This document shows positions 59,266-64,000 of a DNA stretch of 64,000 bases, in pieces. Position 1 is the first letter of the stretch, and each line of letters begins with the position of its first letter. Both the position numbers and the translations under genes were made by a program. Source of the DNA: an uncultured Draconibacterium sp. (GTDB lineage: Bacteria; Bacteroidota; Bacteroidia; Bacteroidales; Prolixibacteraceae). Location: contig CANLMQ010000006.1 in NCBI GenBank assembly GCA_947492175.1, positions 140,784 through 204,783 on the forward strand. Reading direction: 5' to 3'. The notes under the pieces are model-generated. The model had not been told where the DNA came from, searched no databases, and was given only the letters and a program-made list of their open reading frames with translations.

Positions 59266-60813
59266 ATGAAGAAAACTAGGCTCATAAAGTTTTTCAAAAA
59301 GTTTCATAAATGGCTGGCGGTTGTAATTGCCTTTATTGCCCTTCTTTTTGCGGCATCGGGAATTGTTATGAACCACCGGCAAACCTTTTCATCTATTGAT
59401 ATTTCAAGAAAGCTTTTGCCGGCAAATTACACCTACAAAAACTGGAATTTAGCAAGTGTTCGTGGCTCGTTACAAACCCAAAATGCCAGTTTTATATATG
59501 GCAATATTGGCATTTGGAAATCGACTGACGATTTTAAAACTTTCGACGACTTTAACCAGGGCTTTCCCAAAGGAATTGACAACCGCAAGATTTATTCTGT
59601 TTTGCAATTTAAGAATGAATTTTTTGCAGGCACCCATTTAGGCTTGTACAAACGAACGATCAATAGTGGAGAATGGGAAAAGGTTGATATTCCGGTTAAT
59701 AAACTACGCATTGCCGATCTTGAATTAAAGGAAAATACTCTGCTGGTTTTAACGCGCCATTACCTGTTACAAAGCACCGACGGAATTACTTTTGAAAAGA
59801 TTCAGCTACCCGAGCCGAAAAATTACAAAAGAGAAACCGGACTTTTTAATACATTCTGGGAATTACACAGCGGCGAACTCTTTGGTATTACCGGAAAACT
59901 TTTGGTTGATCTGCTGGGCCTGGTCACCATTCTCCTTTCGGTAACGGGTGTGTTGCATTTTATCTTCCCAAAACTAATTAAGCGAAAAAAGCAACGACAG
60001 CAGCCTGCGAACAAGTTGGTTGTTACCAAAAAGAAAAACCTGAACTGGCACAATGTGGTGGGCTATATTTTTGTCCTGTTTTTGGTAATTAATACTTTTT
60101 CGGGCATGCATTTACGCCCTCCAATATTAATTGCCATCGCTAACAAACAGGTTGGCATTATTCCGGGCACACACCTTGACAGTCCGAATCCGTGGTTCGA
60201 CAAATTAAGAAGAATACATTGGGACACCACTAACCGTAGGTTTATACTCTCAACTGCCGATGGATTTTATTTTGCCGATGAAAGCCTTAGCAAGAAACTG
60301 ATTGCAGCACCAATACAACCACCGGTAAGTGTCATGGGTTGTAATGTTTTAGAACCACTAGGCAATAACCATTTGATGGTAGGTTCGTTTAGCGGACTAT
60401 TTTTGTGGGATACGCAAACAGGAAGAGTAAGCGACTTTTTTACAGGAAAACCTTATCAGGCCCCCAACGGAATGGCTCGCCCGATTGGAGTCAATACGGT
60501 TGCCGGGTTTGTTGAGGGTAAAAATAAGAGCTGGTGGTTCGATTACAACCGCGGAGCAATTGAAATGAACACACTGCAAAAACAAAATACTTTTACTACA
60601 ATGCCGGAAGAAATTCGCAAGGCTTCTCCCATGTCGCTATGGAATGTTTCGCTTGAAATACATACCGGACGAATATTCGAGCATTTAGTCGGTGCATTCT
60701 ACATCCTTTTTGTACCTCTTGCAGGCATTTGTATTTTGCTTGTGCTTATCAGCGGATTTTTCATCTGGTGGCTGGTGTATAGGAGAAAGTCGGGAGCGCG
60801 AAAAGGCAGGTAG
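59266..60813 (+). CDS. PepSY-associated membrane protein with periplasmic propeller-like inserts
   Basis: The ATG at 59266 (MKKTRLIKFFKKFHKWLAVV) is preferred to a TTG at 59239. The 515-residue protein has four main membrane helices: about 14-36 (FAASGIVMNHR is the PepSY_TM signature), 214-238 (after HSGELFGITGKLLVDLLG), 263-283 and 470-506 (after HTGRIFEHLVG). The two halves look duplicated. Between helices lie periplasmic stretches with Asp-box-like turns (KSTDDFKTF, QSTDGITFEKI, STADGFYF, LWDTQTG), as in small propellers, where other family members have PepSY domains. Relatives take part in ferric-siderophore reduction or metal handling; the role here is unknown. It has its own Crp/Fnr-like promoter. 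Confidence 0.78.
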   Translation: MKKTRLIKFFKKFHKWLAVVIAFIALLFAASGIVMNHRQTFSSIDISRKLLPANYTYKNWNLASVRGSLQTQNASFIYGNIGIWKSTDDFKTFDDFNQGFPKGIDNRKIYSVLQFKNEFFAGTHLGLYKRTINSGEWEKVDIPVNKLRIADLELKENTLLVLTRHYLLQSTDGITFEKIQLPEPKNYKRETGLFNTFWELHSGELFGITGKLLVDLLGLVTILLSVTGVLHFIFPKLIKRKKQRQQPANKLVVTKKKNLNWHNVVGYIFVLFLVINTFSGMHLRPPILIAIANKQVGIIPGTHLDSPNPWFDKLRRIHWDTTNRRFILSTADGFYFADESLSKKLIAAPIQPPVSVMGCNVLEPLGNNHLMVGSFSGLFLWDTQTGRVSDFFTGKPYQAPNGMARPIGVNTVAGFVEGKNKSWWFDYNRGAIEMNTLQKQNTFTTMPEEIRKASPMSLWNVSLEIHTGRIFEHLVGAFYILFVPLAGICILLVLISGFFIWWLVYRRKSGARKGR

Positions 60814-60998
60814 GGCCATTGTTAATATCGAAAAAAATATGCGTGATCGTAGATTGATAAATTAGTCACAACACGGATCACAGATTCGAGCCAACTGGAC
60901 AATCTAAATAAATATTCTGCTTCAATAATTGAGTCACAAATTACAAATGCGCACCAGCAGATAGTTGAAGCATAGAAATCTAACAAGAAAAAACCCAG

Positions 60999-61187
60999 CC
61001 TAATGAAACTCCTCGCAGCAAGCTTACGAGGTATCTCAATGGAATCTTTAATTTTCAAAACGCATCAAGATGCGGGGAATAAAACCCATGAGATCCCTCG
61101 ACTATCGCTCGGGATCCCCGCCTGACCAAGCGGGCAGGAGTTCGGCTAAATGATTTTGAAAACCAAAATCATAGTCTCACTGACTTA
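60999..61187. repeat. Dispersed palindromic repeat, copy B, overlapping the TPR gene end
   Basis: It shares ordered blocks with 41241-41361 and carries two hairpins: GATCCC/GGGATC (about 61091-61115) and CCCGC/GCGGG (about 61117-61134). Compared with copy A it has about 60 extra bases in the middle. Its right end (ATCATAGTCTCACTGACTTA) supplies the last four codons and the stop of the TPR gene, so the element seems to have formed or replaced that C-terminus. Confidence 0.7.
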
Positions 61188-61753
61188 AAATCTTTTTCCC
61201 ACATCATAAATTTCTCCGGTTGAAATAACGGCTCAACTTCTATTCGGAACGCTGGGAAAGCCGGGAGACCTCTTTGAACTTGTTTTGTTGTATCTGATCC
61301 AACACCAAGGTACATCTGCTTTAACTCGTTTGCCCGTATTATAGCAGCATCAATAAACTGTTTGTGTTTTAATGCTTTCAAATATTGAAAAAGCAAACCA
61401 GGAACAGGAACTGCATAGAGATAGCCGGGCTGAACATTAGTACGATAGATATTTTTAAATGCCTCTTCAGCCTTTTCTAATTTGCCGGCAAATACAGAAG
61501 CCATCGCCAGATTGTACCAATCGTGTCGGTAATTCCCTAAAAGACATGCTTTTTCAAGAAAACCAAGACTGTCTTCGTATTTCTTTCGTTTATAAAGCGC
61601 TAAACCACAAATGAAATTTGCCCGGTAAGCCATTTCATTCTTTTGTGAATTCTTCAAAGCTTGCCCAAGCCTAAATGCCTCTTGATATTTTCCAATATTT
61701 AAAGCATACTCCGCTTTGTTTAACCGACGATTTTTAAATAGAATTAAACGCAT
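61169..61753 (-). CDS. TPR-repeat protein
   Basis: The ATG at 61753 gives 194 residues (MRLILFKNRRLNKAEYALNI) without a signal peptide. Three or four TPR-like helix pairs are visible: AEYALNIGKYQEAFRLGQAL, AYRANFICGLALYKRKKYED and WYNLAMASVFAGKLEKAEEA, with the usual small residues at positions 8, 20 and 27. TPR proteins are scaffolds; no partner is indicated. The final SVRL and stop come from repeat copy B, so the native C-terminus may have been altered. It is convergent with the PepSY-type gene. Confidence 0.8.
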   Translation of the reverse strand: MRLILFKNRRLNKAEYALNIGKYQEAFRLGQALKNSQKNEMAYRANFICGLALYKRKKYEDSLGFLEKACLLGNYRHDWYNLAMASVFAGKLEKAEEAFKNIYRTNVQPGYLYAVPVPGLLFQYLKALKHKQFIDAAIIRANELKQMYLGVGSDTTKQVQRGLPAFPAFRIEVEPLFQPEKFMMWEKDFKSVRL

Positions 61754-62004
61754 GTTCAAACATCATTTATATAACCGAGGACAAAAATACCTTCTTTTAA
61801 ATCAAAAACGGAATTTGTTGGTTATTATCTTATTCTACGATATCAGGCTAAAACAACAGTCTGATTTTTCAGCCTTATTTCTCCTCTACGCCGCATTCAC
61901 CCCAAAATCATTAAAAAAATTTCAGTTCCCGAATCGTGTATAAAAGGGATAATTCTATTTTTGCTTTACAAAAATTCAGGATGTCTATTTAATAAAAAAG
62001 CTAT

Positions 62005-63219
62005 ATGCTGGTTCCACAGAAATACAAATTCATTGTTCAGCTTGGGAAAGCGCTGCACCAATATGGTGTGCCATCGTATAAATCGGAAATGTATCTGAAC
62101 GAAATTGCCGGGAAAAAAGGAATAAAAGCAAGCTTTATGGATTCGCCCACCTGGATAAATTATGTGTTTTACGAGGAGGATGAACAGACATACAGTCATG
62201 TGGAAAGTGTAAAACCGGGGGAGATTAACCTGGGAGCTTTGTCGAAGATTGTTGAAGTAACCAACAATGTAATCTCTAATAAAATGGGATTTGAACAGGC
62301 CAAAACTGCCATTGATGAAATAAAAACCGCTCCGCCAATTTATAACACATGGTTAGAATTGCTTTCGTTTATGTTATCGGCCGGAGCCTTTAGTATTATC
62401 CTCGACACAAGTTGGACCTCGGCCATTGCAGCCTCCTTTGTTGGCGGAATTGTATACCTGATTACACTTTGGGCACAAAAATCGGTATATATCCGCAGTA
62501 CGCTCGAGTCGCTGGTGGCCTTTGTCGCAACCATTGTAACCGTACTTCTCTTCTTAAAATTCGGGCAAATTAATATCTCCATGACCATTCTGGCATCCAT
62601 CATTATATTTATTCCTGGGCTTTCCATTACCACTGCTCTCGAAGAAATAACAGCACGAAACCTGGTTTCGGGTACAGCAAAACTATTCGATGCGCTGGTG
62701 TCGTTGTTTAAGCAGTTTTTCGGAGTAGTTCTCGGACTGGCCATTTTGCCCCAGTTTGTTGAAATCCACCAACAACCTGTAATTAACGATATTCCGCAGT
62801 GGGTCGATTATTTTGCCATAATACTACTGGCACTTAGTTTAATGCCCGCATTTAAAATCAGGCCCAAAGACCTGTTTCTTTGTGTGGTGGTGGGCTTCCT
62901 GAGCTTTTTCTCCACTACCCTGTTTGCCTTTTCGGGTATCCTGGTTAGTATTTTCACTGGAACCATTGTTACCGTTAGTGTCAGCAAACTTTTTAGCCGC
63001 CTAACCAATTCGCCACGGCTCGTTTACCTGATTCCTGGAATTATTATGTTGGTTCCCGGAAGTAAGGCTTTTATAGGCCTGAGCAGCGTATTTTTAAGCG
63101 AAACCACCGCCGGAGTTAATATGGGCGAACAGGTACTTTATATTTTTATGGGTATAATTGGCGGACTGCTTTTTTCGGGAACATTTATGGATAAAAAACT
63201 CAGGGAACACAATAGCTAA
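62005..63219 (+). CDS. ThrE-family threonine/serine exporter (single-chain)
   Basis: A 404-residue protein combining both ThrE parts in one chain. The N-terminal cytosolic domain (residues about 8-110, with LGKALHQYGVPSYKSEMYL and YEEDEQTYSHVESVKPGEI) belongs to DUF1212/YjjP. It is followed by about ten membrane helices, with FIPGLSITTALEEITARNLVSG (about 196-217) as the conserved re-entrant motif, and a YjjB-like second half (LIPGIIMLVPGSKAFIGL). It probably exports small amino acids or related acids. It stands alone between the TPR and cupin genes. Confidence 0.9.
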   Translation: MLVPQKYKFIVQLGKALHQYGVPSYKSEMYLNEIAGKKGIKASFMDSPTWINYVFYEEDEQTYSHVESVKPGEINLGALSKIVEVTNNVISNKMGFEQAKTAIDEIKTAPPIYNTWLELLSFMLSAGAFSIILDTSWTSAIAASFVGGIVYLITLWAQKSVYIRSTLESLVAFVATIVTVLLFLKFGQINISMTILASIIIFIPGLSITTALEEITARNLVSGTAKLFDALVSLFKQFFGVVLGLAILPQFVEIHQQPVINDIPQWVDYFAIILLALSLMPAFKIRPKDLFLCVVVGFLSFFSTTLFAFSGILVSIFTGTIVTVSVSKLFSRLTNSPRLVYLIPGIIMLVPGSKAFIGLSSVFLSETTAGVNMGEQVLYIFMGIIGGLLFSGTFMDKKLREHNS

Positions 63220-63303
63220 ACATAACTTATTTAACAAACCTGCCCGAACAAAATAAGCGATGAATAGTTTTTACATTGTATTTCAATTAAAAATTATAAA
63301 CGC

Positions 63304-63762
63304 ATGAAGAAAGTAGAACAGATCTCGGAAAACAAAAATTACACTGCCGTAAATGTTGGAAGTATTGATGATATAAAATCGCACTCATTCATTCATCCCA
63401 GATTAGGAACTGAAATTAACGGAAAGGTGTTTATTAACAAAGCAACCAAAGCCACCGGAACAGAGATTTCATTTACCACCATACCGCCCAAATCAGAGTT
63501 GGGGTATTTTCATATTCATTACAAAGACGAAGAAACCTACATTATTCTTAAAGGTTCGGGCTATTACCAGGTAGACGACGATTGTTTTCCAATTCAGGAA
63601 GGCAGTATTATAAGGGTTGCCCCCGAAGGAGTGAGAAGTTTATGCAATACCTCGGACCAAGAGATGGTATATATTTGCATTCAGTCAAAGGAAAACTCAC
63701 TGGAAGAATATTCCTCAAACGACGGTGAAAGACTTGCCCATACACCTAAATGGGAGTTATAA
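63304..63762 (+). CDS. Cupin-domain protein
   Basis: A 152-residue protein with one cupin barrel. Motif 1 reads GYFHIHYKDEETYIILKGSG (about 69-88), giving the His-x-His...Glu metal set. Motif 2 is GSIIRVAPEGVRSLCN, in which the expected His is replaced by Arg. It may bind a divalent metal. No partner gene indicates a substrate. It is followed by the 21-nt-period array 3. Confidence 0.85.
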   Translation: MKKVEQISENKNYTAVNVGSIDDIKSHSFIHPRLGTEINGKVFINKATKATGTEISFTTIPPKSELGYFHIHYKDEETYIILKGSGYYQVDDDCFPIQEGSIIRVAPEGVRSLCNTSDQEMVYICIQSKENSLEEYSSNDGERLAHTPKWEL

Positions 63763-63814
63763 ACGATTGGTCATAAGCCGAAAGTGCTTTGCGGATTATA
63801 TCTCTAGCTTTTTT

Positions 63815-63925
63815 TGAATGCGCCCCTGTTTTAAAAGGATTCGCCCCAAAGTACGAAGCTTGTGCCCCAATCTTTTTGCTTTGCGCCCCTGGAGGATTGT
63901 ATTGTGCCCCTATTTGAACGAAATG
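63815..63925. repeat. Degenerate tandem array, exact 21-nt period (array 3)
   Basis: Five copies of the core GCCCC(T/A) occur at 63822, 63843, 63864, 63885 and 63906, exactly 21 nt apart, while the remaining 15 or so positions per unit differ freely. The plus-strand reading gives CAP heptads that end in TGA after the fifth core and lack a start codon. The GCCCCAATC core resembles the GGCCCCAATC core of array 2. The array lies between the cupin gene and the apparent end of a minus-strand gene at the window edge. Confidence 0.85.
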
Positions 63926-63964
63926 ACTCGTCCTAAAAAAAGTTTACAGGTTATTAATGTAAAT

Positions 63965-64000
63965 TTATTTCTTTTTTATAATAGTTCTTCCATCTTTTTC
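63965..64000 (-). CDS. Possible C-terminus of a minus-strand protein, cut by window edge
   Basis: From 64000 leftward the minus strand reads EKDGRTIIKKK and then TAA (63967-63965). A Gly-Arg/Lys-Thr turn followed by a basic final strand is how type IX secretion C-terminal domains usually end, so this may be the end of a secreted T9SS cargo protein. Only eleven codons are visible. Confidence 0.3.
   Translation of the reverse strand, partial: EKDGRTIIKKK

Overview
The window looks like chromosome of an anaerobic or facultatively anaerobic member of Bacteroidota, probably a marine or sediment Marinilabiliales/Prolixibacteraceae-type organism. This is inferred from SusC/SusD pairs, a hybrid two-component regulator, many short-signal lipoproteins, TAnnTTTG-type promoter elements, DUF3570/DUF4266 genes, and ferredoxin-linked 2-oxoacid oxidoreductases beside NrfHA. 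I saw no rRNA, tRNA, insertion sequence, phage gene or CRISPR array.

Layout. Positions 1-6.2 kb hold small lipoproteins and membrane proteins, a PNGase F homologue (2881-4221), a membrane-anchored NlpC/P60-like protein whose catalytic cysteine is a serine (2147-2836), and two abutting non-coding arrays with an exact 21-nt period (about 5672-6165). From 6.2 to 25.6 kb lies a polysaccharide-utilisation-type locus: SusC, SusD, a fasciclin lipoprotein, a DUF5007-like lipoprotein, two M60-like metallopeptidase lipoproteins, a sulfatase, a GH109-type Gfo/Idh/MocA protein and a secreted propeller-like protein, all on the minus strand, with a divergent hybrid two-component regulator. With PNGase F close by, the enzyme set suggests glycoproteins or mucin-like glycans as substrate.

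From 25.6 to 37.8 kb come a DASS transporter, a nuclease, an SLC12-like transporter, an MscS channel, a frameshifted cob(I)alamin adenosyltransferase, a radical SAM protein and a thioredoxin-ApbE-DUF4266-DUF3570 operon. From 38.1 to 55.0 kb is one long minus-strand block for keto-acid metabolism: a four-subunit 2-oxoacid:ferredoxin oxidoreductase, a Crp-like regulator, an aminotransferase, flavodoxin, prephenate dehydratase, three ACT-domain proteins, two phenylacetate-CoA ligases, a sodium:solute symporter with a 57-aa companion, an outer-membrane porin and indolepyruvate oxidoreductase. Together these can interconvert aromatic amino acids, arylpyruvates, aryl-acetyl-CoA and aryl acetates.

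From 55.2 kb onward: nrfHA (nitrite ammonification), a porin, a PepSY-type membrane protein, a TPR protein, a ThrE-type exporter, a cupin and a third 21-nt-period array. Three transcription units (vor, nrfHA, PepSY) share a Crp/Fnr-like inverted repeat at the same distance, 20 nt, upstream of a TTTG element, which suggests shared anaerobic or redox regulation.
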